Shown here piece after piece: positions 18,775 through 28,501 of a stretch of 64,000 nt of DNA; positions within the stretch are counted from its first letter, which is position 1; each line of letters starts with the position of its first letter. Source of the DNA: Slackia heliotrinireducens DSM 20476 (lineage in GTDB: Bacteria > Actinomycetota > Coriobacteriia > Coriobacteriales > Eggerthellaceae); assembly GCF_000023885.1 (NCBI RefSeq), contig NC_013165.1:1984001-2048000 (forward strand), given 5' to 3'. The position numbers and the translations under genes were made by a program. Under the pieces are notes generated by a model. The model saw only the letters and a program-made list of their open reading frames with translations, searched no databases and was not told the origin of the DNA.

Positions 18775-20736
18775 CTACAGGAACAGCACCGCCACGTGGT
18801 AAACGACGAAGCTGATGCACAGGGCCAGGCAGAAGTAGAACAGCGCGATGATCGCCGTCCACTTCAGCGAGTGGGTCTCCGCACGGGTCGAACCCAACAC
18901 CATGACGCAGGGCACGTTGAAGGTGCAGGCGAACATGAAGGCCAGAGCCTCGGCCGGCGACACCTGCCCCACCAGCATGTCAAGAGAGAAACCTGCGGCG
19001 GAGGCGCCGGACGCTGCGGACAGCATGTTGGGATCGGCGGATGCGAACAGGGCCGCCAGCACGCCCAGCATGGCCTCCTTGGCCAGAAGCGAGCTCAGAA
19101 ACGCGATGAACAGACGCCAGCCCATGCCGAAGAACCTGGTGATAGGCTCAAGCGTGGAACCCGCGATGTAGAGGAAGCTGTCCTCGATGCTGCCGGTGCC
19201 CGAATAGGTGAGCAGCCAGAACACCGTGGTGATCACGAAGATGACCTTGAAGGCGCGCCAGGCCAGGCTCTTGTAGCGGCGCAGCGCCAGGATGAAGATG
19301 TGCTTGAACTTGGGACGGTGGTACGGAGGAAGCTCCATGACCAGACCGGCCCTCTCCTCCTCGGGAACCAGCCTGCGCCCGAACACCTTCGCCACCAGAA
19401 GCATGACCAGAACCACGCCCAAAGCCATGCCCAAAACCACCAGGATCATGCCGCCGAACCCGAAGAACGTGAAGGCCAGCACGGGGATGATGGACATGGT
19501 GGAGCCGCACGGCACCGCCCAGCACATGGCGATGCCCAACATGCGCTGGCCCCAGGAATCAACCACGCGCATACCGTGGACCGATGCGATGTTGCACCCG
19601 AAGCCGGACAGGAAGGGCATCATCACCTTGCCCGGAAGGCCCAGGCGCGCCATGGTGCCGTCGAACAGGTAGCTGATGCGGGCGACGATGCCTATCTCGT
19701 CAAGAATGCCGAACACGAAGGTTACGCCGAACACGAAACCCGCCATCGAGAACACGAAGAACAGGGCCGTCATCAGGGCGCTTGAGAGGTAGTTCGTGAC
19801 GAACGCAGGCAGGCCGATGGCGGTCAGGGCTGAAGCGAGCGGACCGGACAGCATGACGGGAATCTGGCCCAGCATCATGAGCGGCGAACCAATGAGCATG
19901 GCACCCAGCAATGCGACCAGACACGTCAGCACGCCGGCGGGCTTTCCCCACCGCGGATGCATGAGGGCGGCATCCAGCCATTTCATGAAGGCAGGCGCCG
20001 CATCCCCTTCTTCCACCTGCACGTTCTCGAGCATCTGGTCAACCCATTTGAAGCGGGCGAAGGCGCAGGTCGTAGCGCCGTCTTCGGACTGCGTGGCCTG
20101 CTGGGCCGCCAGCCACACGTCGTCGAAACGCTCCTGCTTCGCAGACCTCGTGCCCGCAAGGCCCTCGTAGGCCGCCGTCCATTCAGGCGAGTAGTGGGCG
20201 TACAGGTTCCGCAGCGCCTGCGAGTCCACGCAGGTCTTGTTGGCGGCAGCCTTGTCAACAGCCTTCATGAACGCGTCGTAATAGCTCGAGTCGTTTGCCA
20301 CGAAAGGCACCACAGGGATGCCCAGACGCTGTTCGAGCAGTCCCGCATTAATGCGTTTGCCCTGGTCTTTCGCCACATCCATCATGTTCAGCACCAGCAC
20401 GGCCGGCACCTTGGTGCCCACGAAGTCGGCCAGCATGTACAGGCTTCGCGAAAGTTGGGAAGCATCCACCATCACGCATACCACATCGGCTTCGCCGCTT
20501 TCGATGTACGCCTGCGTGATCTGCTCCTCGTCGCTCATGGCCGAAAGGCTGTAGGCGCCCGGCAGGTCGCATACCGTGTAGGTCGTGCCTGAGCGGGTGC
20601 AGGTTCCGAGTTTCTTCTCGACGGTCTTGCCAGGCCAGTTGCCAACCTTCTGATGGCTGCCTGTCAGCCCGTTGAACAGGGTCGACTTTCCTGAGTTCGG
20701 CTGCCCGAGCAGGGCAAGGCTCAACGTCGCTTCCAT
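18775..20736 (-). CDS. feoB: Ferrous iron transporter FeoB
   Basis: A 653-residue inner-membrane Fe(II) transporter with an N-terminal GTPase. The G1 motif GQPNSGKST is at residues about 11-19, G3 DLPG near 57-60 and G4 NMMD near 120. Two gate domains and about eight to ten transmembrane helices follow from residue about 275 (GCNIASVHGMRVVD, and the CAVPCGSTMSIIPVLAF-like second gate). Its ATG is three bases beyond the feoA stop, with AGGAGG in the feoA end. It brings in the iron needed by the many Fe-S proteins encoded nearby. Confidence 0.96.
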   Translation of the reverse strand: MEATLSLALLGQPNSGKSTLFNGLTGSHQKVGNWPGKTVEKKLGTCTRSGTTYTVCDLPGAYSLSAMSDEEQITQAYIESGEADVVCVMVDASQLSRSLYMLADFVGTKVPAVLVLNMMDVAKDQGKRINAGLLEQRLGIPVVPFVANDSSYYDAFMKAVDKAAANKTCVDSQALRNLYAHYSPEWTAAYEGLAGTRSAKQERFDDVWLAAQQATQSEDGATTCAFARFKWVDQMLENVQVEEGDAAPAFMKWLDAALMHPRWGKPAGVLTCLVALLGAMLIGSPLMMLGQIPVMLSGPLASALTAIGLPAFVTNYLSSALMTALFFVFSMAGFVFGVTFVFGILDEIGIVARISYLFDGTMARLGLPGKVMMPFLSGFGCNIASVHGMRVVDSWGQRMLGIAMCWAVPCGSTMSIIPVLAFTFFGFGGMILVVLGMALGVVLVMLLVAKVFGRRLVPEEERAGLVMELPPYHRPKFKHIFILALRRYKSLAWRAFKVIFVITTVFWLLTYSGTGSIEDSFLYIAGSTLEPITRFFGMGWRLFIAFLSSLLAKEAMLGVLAALFASADPNMLSAASGASAAGFSLDMLVGQVSPAEALAFMFACTFNVPCVMVLGSTRAETHSLKWTAIIALFYFCLALCISFVVYHVAVLFL

Positions 20737-20739
20737 AAT

Positions 20740-20967
20740 CTAGGCCACCTCCTCAACTTCGATGTGCTGCGCCTCTTCGCGGTTGATGGCCAGAAGCGTA
20801 TCGCGTTCGAACACCAGCACAGGACGATGCTTGTCGTTCCTGCGCACCACCACGGTGCTGCCCGGCATGATGCCCACGCTTGACAGGCGTGTCAGCAACC
20901 GGACGTTGCCCGACACTCCCTTCACGCGCACGGTGGTGCCGGGCGCAACTTCGTTCAACCTTGTCAT
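20740..20967 (-). CDS. feoA: FeoA SH3-like protein
   Basis: A 75-residue SH3-fold protein (MTRLNEVAPGTTVRVKGVSG, then VGIMPGSTVVVRRND and INREEAQHIEV) that assists FeoB. The ATG at 20967 is preferred because GGAAAGGAGAAATGCCAG precedes it; the seven-residue longer frame from 20988 would translate through that ribosome binding site. It forms a two-gene operon with feoB. No Fur or DtxR box was recognised by eye. Confidence 0.93.
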   Translation of the reverse strand: MTRLNEVAPGTTVRVKGVSGNVRLLTRLSSVGIMPGSTVVVRRNDKHRPVLVFERDTLLAINREEAQHIEVEEVA

Positions 20968-21021
20968 CTGGCATTTCTCCTTTCCCACAGCAGCATTGCA
21001 ACCTGCCGTAAACCACTCGGA

Positions 21022-21990
21022 TCACCCACGCGATTCCAAACGCGACCTGCGCCGGTACTCGAGGGGGTTGACGTCGAATTCCTTCTTGAACGCAGCCGAG
21101 AATTTGCTCGGGTTGACATATCCGCAGCTCAAGGCAACATCTCCCACAGGCTCGTCGGTGTTGGCCAACAGCTTGGCGGCACGTCCCATGGCAAGGCCCC
21201 GCGCGAACGCCGTCGGAGTAGTGCCGTAGATGCGTCCGAAATACCCGCGCAGGCTGGCCTCGCTGATGCCGTGCGCATTTGCGATACGCGACACGGGCAA
21301 GGGAGCGGTCGGGTCTTCGAGAATGGCGTCGTGCAGCATTTGGGCCAATTCCCTCTGGCTCTTCTGAAGGTACGACGAGGACACGCGGCTTCTTGCCGGG
21401 TCGATGTCCGAAAAACCTGCGAGAAGCAGGCACACGGCAGCACGCATGGCGTTTCTATCAGGCACTTCCGCATCCAGAATATCCTCTATGGCCCGCATGG
21501 CATGGCGGCATGCCTCGGGCGGCTCGACCGTAAGCGCGTACGCAGGACGACAAAGCCGCTTCTCAAGGTCGCCGAAACGTATGCCGAATTGCCCGAACAC
21601 GCCCGGCTCTTCCATCACCTTATCCAGCTCCACCACAAGCTCGTATCCGCGATAGGAACCCGTCGGATAGGAACACGTCCTTGCCACGGAGGACGATATG
21701 CAGAGCAGACCCTCGTCCACAACCGTCGACCCGCGTTGGGGCGACGAGGCCTCGCATCGGCCCTGGGTACACCAGTTGACCGTCATGAACGTACGTCGGC
21801 CCAATTCGAATTGCGGGAGCCGATGGCATTTCAAGTCGATGTCGAGAAGCAACACGCCAGGCACGACGGAGTAATACGCCACATGCGCATATCGATCCCC
21901 ATCGGCGCAACAAAAGACCCAAAGGTCGTCTTCTTTGGTTTCGATAGCCCATCCCTCAGGAATGGCGAATTCACCCACGTAGTCAATCAT
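21022..21990 (-). CDS. AraC-family transcriptional regulator
   Basis: A 322-residue regulator with a C-terminal AraC DNA-binding domain (residues about 215-315; VSRIANAHGISEASLRGYFGRIYGTTPTAF and VGDVALSCGYVNPSKFSAAFKKEF are its two helix-turn-helix units). The N-terminal 200 residues are a variable sensing domain. It lies between feoAB (downstream, same strand) and the hdr-flx operon (divergent). It may therefore control iron uptake, Hdr-Flx expression, or both; neither is proven. Confidence 0.88.
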   Translation of the reverse strand: MIDYVGEFAIPEGWAIETKEDDLWVFCCADGDRYAHVAYYSVVPGVLLLDIDLKCHRLPQFELGRRTFMTVNWCTQGRCEASSPQRGSTVVDEGLLCISSSVARTCSYPTGSYRGYELVVELDKVMEEPGVFGQFGIRFGDLEKRLCRPAYALTVEPPEACRHAMRAIEDILDAEVPDRNAMRAAVCLLLAGFSDIDPARSRVSSSYLQKSQRELAQMLHDAILEDPTAPLPVSRIANAHGISEASLRGYFGRIYGTTPTAFARGLAMGRAAKLLANTDEPVGDVALSCGYVNPSKFSAAFKKEFDVNPLEYRRRSRLESRG

Positions 21991-22455
21991 ACAACCCTAC
22001 AATCTGCATCGTTGGTTCTTACGGTACAAAGAGTTAGCCAAGGCTGCCACTCTTTGGCAATAATAATGCTCCAATGCGCAAGATTGTTATAGGAAGGTTA
22101 CTTCTTACGAATCGGGACGGATCGAAAAAGACCGTAGACCCACGAGACGCTGCTGCCGCAAACCAGGCCGAACCCGCAGAATGCGCCTGAACTCGCATTT
22201 TCCGGAAGCTAGCATATGTAATCTTTTATAAAGGACAATTAACAACCAGGAAAAATGACTCCGTCCGTACGCCCGTGTGCGCCGTACGGCGGATTGTGCC
22301 ACCGCCAGCCATCCGCCTCATCCATACAATGAACTAAGCATGCGTGCGACAAGCATGGTTCATACGGAGCCCTTGGCAATCTGACGCTTTCGCTCCGTAT
22401 CAGACGGAATCAATGCAGGTCATTCGCGCGCATCGGAAATGAAAGGGGGCGGCCC
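21991..22455. other. Divergent regulatory gap between araC and hdrC
   Basis: A 465-base non-coding stretch, AT-rich in the middle. It holds a seven-base-pair hairpin CCGTACG/CGTACGG (22265-22289) and a direct repeat AAGCATG at 22336-22342 and 22351-22357. A weak TTGGCA...TATCAG pair with an over-long 19-base spacer lies at 22373-22403. Direct repeats of this spacing are compatible with AraC binding, but no firm promoter can be named. Confidence 0.4.
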
Positions 22456-23070
22456 ATGCATTCCATGGACCTATCAAGCGTTTCCGCCGATGACATTCGG
22501 GCATGCCAAGCCATTGCCGACGAGGCCGGTATCGATCTGAAGGATTGCTACCAATGCGGCAAATGCACAGCGGGTTGCCCGCTGGCCGAAAGCATGGATC
22601 TCATGCCTCGCGAAGTCATTCGGTACCTGCAACTTGGCGCCATCGACACGGTGCTCGAATCGAGAACGCCGTGGATCTGCGCCCAATGCTCCGTGTGTTC
22701 CAGCCGCTGCCCGCAAGGCGTGGACATTTGCTCCACCATGCGTGCGGTTCGCCTTGCCGCCAAGCACGCCGGCAAACGCCCTGTTCCAGAGGCGGACATC
22801 TTCGATGACGAGTTCATCGCCAACGTGCGTTCGCACGGAGTGTCCAACGAACAATACCTGGCCGCGGCGTACAACCTGAAGTCCGGCCACCTGATGCAGG
22901 ACATGGGCAACGCCACGCGCATGCTCAAGCGCAGGATGGTTGGCCCGGCTATGCACAACATAAAAGGCAAAGCCGACGTGGCCGCGCTCATCGACCGTGC
23001 GCTGGCCGCCGACGAGGCTCGCCGAAAGGCTTCCGACGCCAGCCAGAACGGGGAGGCGCAACCATCATGA
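22456..23070 (+). CDS. hdrC: Heterodisulfide reductase-like subunit C
   Basis: A 204-residue ferredoxin-like subunit with two [4Fe-4S] motifs, CYQCGKCTAGCP near residues 32-43 and CAQCSVCSSRCP near 76-87. It relays electrons between HdrA and the catalytic HdrB. The ATG follows GAAAGGGGGCGG and the stop overlaps the hdrB start (ATGA). It is first of a seven-gene operon. Confidence 0.92.
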   Translation: MHSMDLSSVSADDIRACQAIADEAGIDLKDCYQCGKCTAGCPLAESMDLMPREVIRYLQLGAIDTVLESRTPWICAQCSVCSSRCPQGVDICSTMRAVRLAAKHAGKRPVPEADIFDDEFIANVRSHGVSNEQYLAAAYNLKSGHLMQDMGNATRMLKRRMVGPAMHNIKGKADVAALIDRALAADEARRKASDASQNGEAQPS

Positions 23071-24116
23071 TGAAGTATTCCTATTTCCCCGGCTGCTCAG
23101 CCAATTCGACCGGCAAGTCGTTCACCGTATCGACCGATTACGTGACCCGCGCCATCGGTTTTGAAATGTTGGAGATTCCCGACTGGAACTGCTGCGGCAC
23201 CTCAGCCGCCTCGCTTACGAGCCCCGAGCTTGCCGTGGCCCTGCCCGCCCGCAGCTTGGCCATATCCGAGCGCGAATACCCAGGCCTTGACGTGGTGGCG
23301 CCCTGTGCCGGATGCTTCCGCTCCCTCAAGACGTCGGTGGTCTACGCCCGCGAAAGCCAGGAGAACCTGGAAGAGGTGCAAGCCCTGATCGACATGCCCT
23401 ACGAGGCGAAAGCCGACGTGGTGAGCCTGCTCGAAGCCTTCTCCAACGACGAGGTGAAGGCGGCCATCGCCGAGAAGGTGCAGCGCCGCCTGCGCACGCT
23501 GAAGGTGGCCTGCTACTACGGATGTGCCATGGTGCGTCCCGCCGAGGTCTGCGGTTTCGACGATGTGGAAGACCCCCGGAGCATGGAGGAGATCATGTCT
23601 CTCATCGGCGCCGAGCCGGTGGAATGGGCCTTCAAGACCGAATGCTGCGGCGCCGCCCAGCAGATGACGGTTCCCAAGGAAGCCCGTCCGATGATCGAAC
23701 GCATCTTCCAAAACGCCCAGGCCAACGGTGCCGACTGTATCGTCACGTCCTGCCCGCTGTGCATGCTCAACTTGGACATGCGCGAGGCCGAGATCAACAA
23801 AAGCCGCATCGCCCGCGGCCTCGAGCCATTCGACATCCCCTGCTACTACTTCACCGAGCTGATCGGACTGGCCTTCGGCGCCACGCAGAAGGAACTCGGC
23901 ATCGACACCCACTTCCACCCTGCCGAGAGGCTGCTGCTGCAGCGCGAGCTGGACGCCCTCGAGCTCGAGGAGCAGGAACTTGCAGCCGCTCGTGAAGAGG
24001 CGCGCAAGAAGGCCGAGATAGCTGCCAAGATCGCCGCCAAGAAGGCCGCGAAGGAGAAGGCTGCCAAGGCGGCTGCCGCACCTGCGACACCTGAAGGAAA
24101 GGAGGCCGCAGAATGA
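23067..24116 (+). CDS. hdrB: Heterodisulfide reductase-like subunit B, with basic C-terminal tail
   Basis: A 349-residue subunit with the two CCG cysteine-rich domains that hold the non-cubane Fe-S clusters of HdrB: YFPGC...NCCGTS...CAGC in the first half and CYYGC...ECCGAA...CPLC in the second. It should reduce a disulfide or reduce/oxidise a thiol partner that is unknown in non-methanogens. From residue about 295 the protein continues into a roughly 50-residue Glu/Lys/Ala-rich tail (KKAEIAAKIAAKKAAKEKAA), predicted helical, absent from typical HdrB. Starts and stops overlap both neighbours. Confidence 0.93.
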   Translation: MMKYSYFPGCSANSTGKSFTVSTDYVTRAIGFEMLEIPDWNCCGTSAASLTSPELAVALPARSLAISEREYPGLDVVAPCAGCFRSLKTSVVYARESQENLEEVQALIDMPYEAKADVVSLLEAFSNDEVKAAIAEKVQRRLRTLKVACYYGCAMVRPAEVCGFDDVEDPRSMEEIMSLIGAEPVEWAFKTECCGAAQQMTVPKEARPMIERIFQNAQANGADCIVTSCPLCMLNLDMREAEINKSRIARGLEPFDIPCYYFTELIGLAFGATQKELGIDTHFHPAERLLLQRELDALELEEQELAAAREEARKKAEIAAKIAAKKAAKEKAAKAAAAPATPEGKEAAE

Positions 24117-26095
24117 GTCGAATCGGAGTGTTCATCTGCCACTGCGGCACCAACATCGCAGCGACGGTGGACGTGGAAGCCGTAGCCGCCGCCGCCCGCA
24201 AGCTGCCCGAAGTGGTGCATGTCGAAACCAATAAGTACACGTGCTCCGACCCGGGCCAGGAAGGCCTGCGCCAGGCCATCGTCGACCATGGGATCGACCG
24301 CGTGGTCGTCGCCGCCTGTTCGCCCCGCATGCATGAGGCGACCTGGCGAAAGCTTCTGGCCGACACGCCCGTGAACCCCTACATGCTGGAAGTAGCGAAC
24401 ATCCGTGAGCAGTGCTCCTGGGTGCACAAGGACCGCAGCGTGGCCACGGAAAAGGCCATCGACCTGGTGAAGATGGCCGTGGCCAAGGTGGCCCGCCTGC
24501 AGCCCCTGCATTCCACGGAAATCCCCGTGCACAAGCGCGCCTTGGTCATCGGCGGCGGCATCGCCGGCATGCAGACGGCCTTGGACATCGCCGACGCCGG
24601 ATTCCCTGTGACCATTGTCGAACGGGAAACGTCGTTGGGCGGCAAGATGGTCATGCTGGACAAGACCTTCCCCACCATGGACTGCTCGGCCTGCATCTGC
24701 ACACCGAAGATGTCGGAAGTGGGCAACCACCCCAACATCACGGTGAAGACCCTGGCCGAGGTGGAGAACGTCTCCGGCTACATCGGCAACTTCGAAGTGA
24801 CCATCCGCGAGAAAGCCAAGTACATCGATTACAACCTGTGCACCGGTTGCGGCGCCTGCGAGACCAAATGCCCCGTGCGCGTGGACAGCGATTTCGAGCA
24901 AGGCATGAAGAAACGCACGGCCATCTACAAGATGTTCCCCCAGGCCGTGCCCGCCAAGCCGGTCATCGACGCCGCGCATTGCCGCAAGCTCACCGAAGGC
25001 AAGTGCGGCGTGTGCGCTCGGGTGTGCCCCACCGGCGCCATCCGCTATGACGACGAGGACAAGGTGACCACCGAAACCTACGGCGCGATCATCTTCGCCA
25101 CCGGATACCAGCTCATCGACTGGAAGCCTCTGTATCCCGAATACGGCGGAGGCAAATACCCCGACGTCATCACAGGCCTGCAGTTCGAACGCCTGGTCAA
25201 CGCCTCCGGCCCCACCGAAGGCCACATCCTGCGCCCCTCCGACGGCACCGAGCCCAAGACGGTGGTCATCGTCAAGTGCGTCGGTAGCCGCGACCCTACC
25301 AAGGGTAAAGCCTACTGTTCCCGTGCCTGCTGCATGTATTCGGCCAAGCACGCCCACCAGTATCTTGAAAAGGTGTCCGACGGCCGCTGCTACGTCTTCT
25401 ACATGGATGTACGCACGCCGGGCAAAGGCTACGACGAGTTCTATGTGAACACGGTGCATGAAGGTGCCCAGTATCTGCGCGGCCGCGTATCGAAGATCTT
25501 TAAGGAAGGCGACAAGCTCATCTGCAAGGGCGAGGACACCCTCACAAGCCGGCAGGTCAGCGTCGCTGCGGATATGGTAGTGCTCGAAACCGCGATGGTG
25601 CCCGCCGACGGCATCGACGAGCTTGCTGCGAAATGCACCGTGGGCCGCGACGCCGACAGCTGGCTGGTGGAAGCCCATGCCAAGCTGCGTCCCGTCGAGA
25701 CGAACACAGCCGGCATCTATCTGGCAGGCACCTGCCAGGGCCCTAAAGACATCCCCGACACGGTCTGCCAGGCAGGCGCTGCCGCATCGAAGGTCATCGG
25801 TCTGCTCAACAAAGACATGCTGCAGTCCAACCCGCAGATCTCACGCGTGAACGAGAGCCTGTGCCAAGGCGATGGTGCCTGCGTGAACACCTGCCCCTAC
25901 GGCGCCATCTCCATCGTGCAGAAGCAGTTCCGCGAGAACTCGAAGAAGGTCACGCGCCCGGTGGCACAGGTGAACCCCGGCCTCTGCCAGGGCTGCGGCG
26001 CCTGCACCGTCACCTGTCGCGCCGGAGCTATGGATCTGCTCGGCTACACCAACGAGTCCATCATGAGGGAGGTTGATGCGCTGTGTCAGTGGTAG
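24113..26095 (+). CDS. hdrA: Heterodisulfide reductase-like subunit A (FAD-dependent)
   Basis: A 660-residue flavoprotein, the bifurcating core of the complex. The FAD-binding Rossmann motif VIGGGIAGMQTALDIADAG starts near residue 145. The DCSACICTPKM cluster site is near 193. There are ferredoxin motifs CTGCGACETKCP near 243, GKCGVCARVCP near 300, CQGDGACVNTCP near 583 and CQGCGACTVTCR near 625. An N-terminal CHCGTN segment is also present. Length is typical for bacterial HdrA. It overlaps the hdrB end by four bases and the flxD start by 13. Confidence 0.95.
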   Translation: MSRIGVFICHCGTNIAATVDVEAVAAAARKLPEVVHVETNKYTCSDPGQEGLRQAIVDHGIDRVVVAACSPRMHEATWRKLLADTPVNPYMLEVANIREQCSWVHKDRSVATEKAIDLVKMAVAKVARLQPLHSTEIPVHKRALVIGGGIAGMQTALDIADAGFPVTIVERETSLGGKMVMLDKTFPTMDCSACICTPKMSEVGNHPNITVKTLAEVENVSGYIGNFEVTIREKAKYIDYNLCTGCGACETKCPVRVDSDFEQGMKKRTAIYKMFPQAVPAKPVIDAAHCRKLTEGKCGVCARVCPTGAIRYDDEDKVTTETYGAIIFATGYQLIDWKPLYPEYGGGKYPDVITGLQFERLVNASGPTEGHILRPSDGTEPKTVVIVKCVGSRDPTKGKAYCSRACCMYSAKHAHQYLEKVSDGRCYVFYMDVRTPGKGYDEFYVNTVHEGAQYLRGRVSKIFKEGDKLICKGEDTLTSRQVSVAADMVVLETAMVPADGIDELAAKCTVGRDADSWLVEAHAKLRPVETNTAGIYLAGTCQGPKDIPDTVCQAGAAASKVIGLLNKDMLQSNPQISRVNESLCQGDGACVNTCPYGAISIVQKQFRENSKKVTRPVAQVNPGLCQGCGACTVTCRAGAMDLLGYTNESIMREVDALCQW

Positions 26096-26610
26096 AGAAC
26101 AGCAATGCTGCCCGGATTCCCGAGGATTGGGAGCCGAAGATCGTGGCGTTTTGCTGCCATTGGTGCACCTACACCGGTGCCGACCTGGCGGGATTGAACC
26201 GCATGAACTACCCAGCCAATGTGCGCGTGCTGCGCATCCCCTGCTCGGGCCGCATGAATCCGCAATACGCCATCGAAGCCATCAACAAGGGGTGCGACGG
26301 TGTGCTGGTGTGCGGCTGCCATCCCGGCGACTGCCACTATGCGACCGGCAACTACTTCGCCCGTCGACGCATGATGGTGTTCAAGCGCCTGTTGGAATAC
26401 GAGGGGCTTGAACCCGAACGCTTCCAGGTGCGCTGGATTTCCGGCGCCGAAGCCGGCAAGTTCCGCGACACCGTCATGGAAACGGTCGAACAGGTGCGCG
26501 CCTTGGGCCCGCTGAACCTGACCCGCGAGATTCCCGCCTTGGAATTCCCGCCCATGCCCGATGACGACGACGGAGCCTTCGATGCGGTGCCTGAGGAGGT
26601 GACGCAGTAA
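26083..26610 (+). CDS. flxD: MvhD/FlxD-type delta subunit
   Basis: A 175-residue [2Fe-2S] protein of the MvhD family that links an electron-input module to HdrA. It has CCHWCTYTGADLAG near residues 23-36, the RIPCSGRM motif, and a GCHPGDCHY motif. The start is a GTG at 26083 inside the end of hdrA. In hydrogenotrophic methanogens MvhD bridges hydrogenase and Hdr; here no hydrogenase is encoded and the partner is the downstream Flx module. Confidence 0.9.
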   Translation: MSVVENSNAARIPEDWEPKIVAFCCHWCTYTGADLAGLNRMNYPANVRVLRIPCSGRMNPQYAIEAINKGCDGVLVCGCHPGDCHYATGNYFARRRMMVFKRLLEYEGLEPERFQVRWISGAEAGKFRDTVMETVEQVRALGPLNLTREIPALEFPPMPDDDDGAFDAVPEEVTQ

Positions 26611-27464
26611 TGACTATCCAGGACGACATCCGAATCCGTGCGGCAGAGCTGCTTGCATCGGGCGACATCGCCGTGTTCGTGGGCTGGGAGGCCGGACGCC
26701 TGGAGAACCAGACCACGCCTTTCGTCATGTCCGACCCCGCCCAGGCAGATCGCCTGGTCTACAACGATTATTGCGTGAACACCCTGGCCAAATACGCCCG
26801 TGACCTGGTAGGTCGTGGCAAGGTTGGCATGGTGGTCCGCGGATGCGACAGCCGCGGCATTGTGCGCCTGATCAACGACATGGTCATTTCACGCGATGAC
26901 GTCTACCTGCTGGGCGTGGGATGCGCCGGCGTGCTGGACCGCAAGACCGGTGAGATGCTCAAGAAATGCACCGAATGCCGCCACAACAACCCGGTGCTCT
27001 GCGACGAGATGATCGGCGAGCCCGTGGGGAAACCCGTACCTGAGAACCGTTTCTCCGAGGTCGCCTCGATCGAAGCCATGACGCAGCCCGAGCGCTCGAA
27101 TTACTTCGAGAACATGTACGCCAGCTGCATCCGCTGCTATGCCTGCCGCGACGTGTGCCCCTGCTGCACCTGCCGCGAGTGCTTCGTCGACCAGCGCCGC
27201 GAAGGCTGGGTGGGCAAGCAGAACAACGTAGCCGAGAACCGCTTCTACAGTCTGACCCGCGTGATGCACATCGGCGACCGTTGCATCGAATGCGGCGAAT
27301 GCGAACGGGCCTGCCCCATGGGGCTTCCCCTCATGAAGCTCAACCGCAAGGTGATTCAGGACATGAACGCGCTGTTCGGCGAGTTCGAATCGTCCATGGG
27401 ACTCAACGATCCGCCCGAGGTGCTCACCACCTATGACGTCAACGACCGAGAAGAATTCATGTAA
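26610..27464 (+). CDS. flxC: Fe-S subunit of the Flx module (FlxC-like)
   Basis: A 284-residue protein. The first 165 residues resemble the FrhB-like part of F420-hydrogenase beta subunits (VVRGCDSRGIVRLIND, then KKCTECRHNNPVLCDEMIG). The second part carries two cysteine-rich cluster sites: CIRCYACRDVCPCCTCRECF near 171-190 and CIECGECERACP near 228-239. Its ATG overlaps the stop of flxD (TAATG). It probably relays electrons from FlxA/FlxB to FlxD. The letter assignment follows the Desulfovibrio flxABCD-hdrABC order as I recall it. Confidence 0.78.
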   Translation: MTIQDDIRIRAAELLASGDIAVFVGWEAGRLENQTTPFVMSDPAQADRLVYNDYCVNTLAKYARDLVGRGKVGMVVRGCDSRGIVRLINDMVISRDDVYLLGVGCAGVLDRKTGEMLKKCTECRHNNPVLCDEMIGEPVGKPVPENRFSEVASIEAMTQPERSNYFENMYASCIRCYACRDVCPCCTCRECFVDQRREGWVGKQNNVAENRFYSLTRVMHIGDRCIECGECERACPMGLPLMKLNRKVIQDMNALFGEFESSMGLNDPPEVLTTYDVNDREEFM

Positions 27465-27475
27465 GGAGGCTGCAG

Positions 27476-28501
27476 ATGATTCTCTCCAAACAGAACCTGG
27501 CGCCTCTGCTGCAGAGCATGGCTGGGCGCCGCGAGGTGTTCGTTCCTGCCGAAGTCAATGGCGTGACGAAGTTCGCCCAGTACGATGAGAACGTCGATCC
27601 GAGGTTCGACCTGATAAACACCACCATGCCGCCGAAAGACCTGCTATTCCCGCAGACGCAACGCATGTACGGCTTTCGTGTGAACGACGAGGGCAACTAC
27701 GAGATCCTCGAATACGACGAGTCTCGCGAACGTGCCGTGGTGGGCATCCGACCCTGCGACATGCGCTCGATCGTTTGCCTTGACCAGGTGTTTCTGACCA
27801 AAGGCTTCGTGGATGAGTTCTACGCCAACGCCCGAGAAAAACTGCTGACCGTCTGCATCGGCTGCACCCAGGCCTCAGAGACCTGCTTCTGCGAGTCCAT
27901 GGGCACCGACCCTCAAGCCGCCCCCAACGCCGATATCATGCTGCAGGACTGCGGCGAGACGTACAACGTGGTGGCTCAGACCGAGAAGGGCGAAGCCGAG
28001 GTGGCCCTTTGGGGCGACCTTATCGAAGACGGCCGAGCCGAGCCGACGGCCTGCGACGTGACGCTGCGCGTCAGCATGGACGGCGTCGTGGACGCCCTGG
28101 AGAACATGTATAACCATCCCATCTGGGATGACCTGAGCGTCAAGTGCCTGAACTGCGGCACCTGCACCTACGTGTGCCCCACCTGCCACTGCTTCGACAT
28201 CAGCCAGGACCTCAAGATGAAGGAAGGGGTGCGTTTCCGCTGCTGGGACAGTTGCATGTTCTCGGAGTACACCGCCATGGCCGGCGGACACAACCCGCGC
28301 CCGACCAAGAAAGAGCGCGTGCGCAACCGCTTCATGCATAAGCTGAACTTCTTCGAGCGTCGCTACGGCATGTCGCTTTGCGTCGGATGCGGACGCTGCG
28401 TGGAGAAGTGCCCGGTGGCGCTGGATATCACGCGGCTCATCGACGACGTCGGAAGCCTGGCGGCCGCCGAATTTGCGGAGATTGGAGGAGCGAATGCCTA
28501 G
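27476..28501 (+). CDS. flxB: Fe-S subunit of the Flx module (FlxB-like, sulfite reductase A-related)
   Basis: A 341-residue protein with C-terminal [4Fe-4S] motifs CLNCGTCTYVCPTCHC near residues 223-238 and CVGCGRCVEKCP near 302-313, plus an additional CIGCTQASETCFC motif mid-protein. It belongs with anaerobic sulfite reductase subunit A/4Fe-4S dicluster proteins. The ATG follows AAGGAGGCTGCAG. Its stop overlaps the flxA start. In the Flx complex it would sit between the NAD(P)H-binding FlxA and the Hdr part. Confidence 0.82.
   Translation: MILSKQNLAPLLQSMAGRREVFVPAEVNGVTKFAQYDENVDPRFDLINTTMPPKDLLFPQTQRMYGFRVNDEGNYEILEYDESRERAVVGIRPCDMRSIVCLDQVFLTKGFVDEFYANAREKLLTVCIGCTQASETCFCESMGTDPQAAPNADIMLQDCGETYNVVAQTEKGEAEVALWGDLIEDGRAEPTACDVTLRVSMDGVVDALENMYNHPIWDDLSVKCLNCGTCTYVCPTCHCFDISQDLKMKEGVRFRCWDSCMFSEYTAMAGGHNPRPTKKERVRNRFMHKLNFFERRYGMSLCVGCGRCVEKCPVALDITRLIDDVGSLAAAEFAEIGGANA

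Noticed and set aside
18634-19785. 383-residue open frame on the plus strand near feoB
   Set aside because: It is the antisense of feoB, with low-complexity His/Gln/Glu composition and no start signal.
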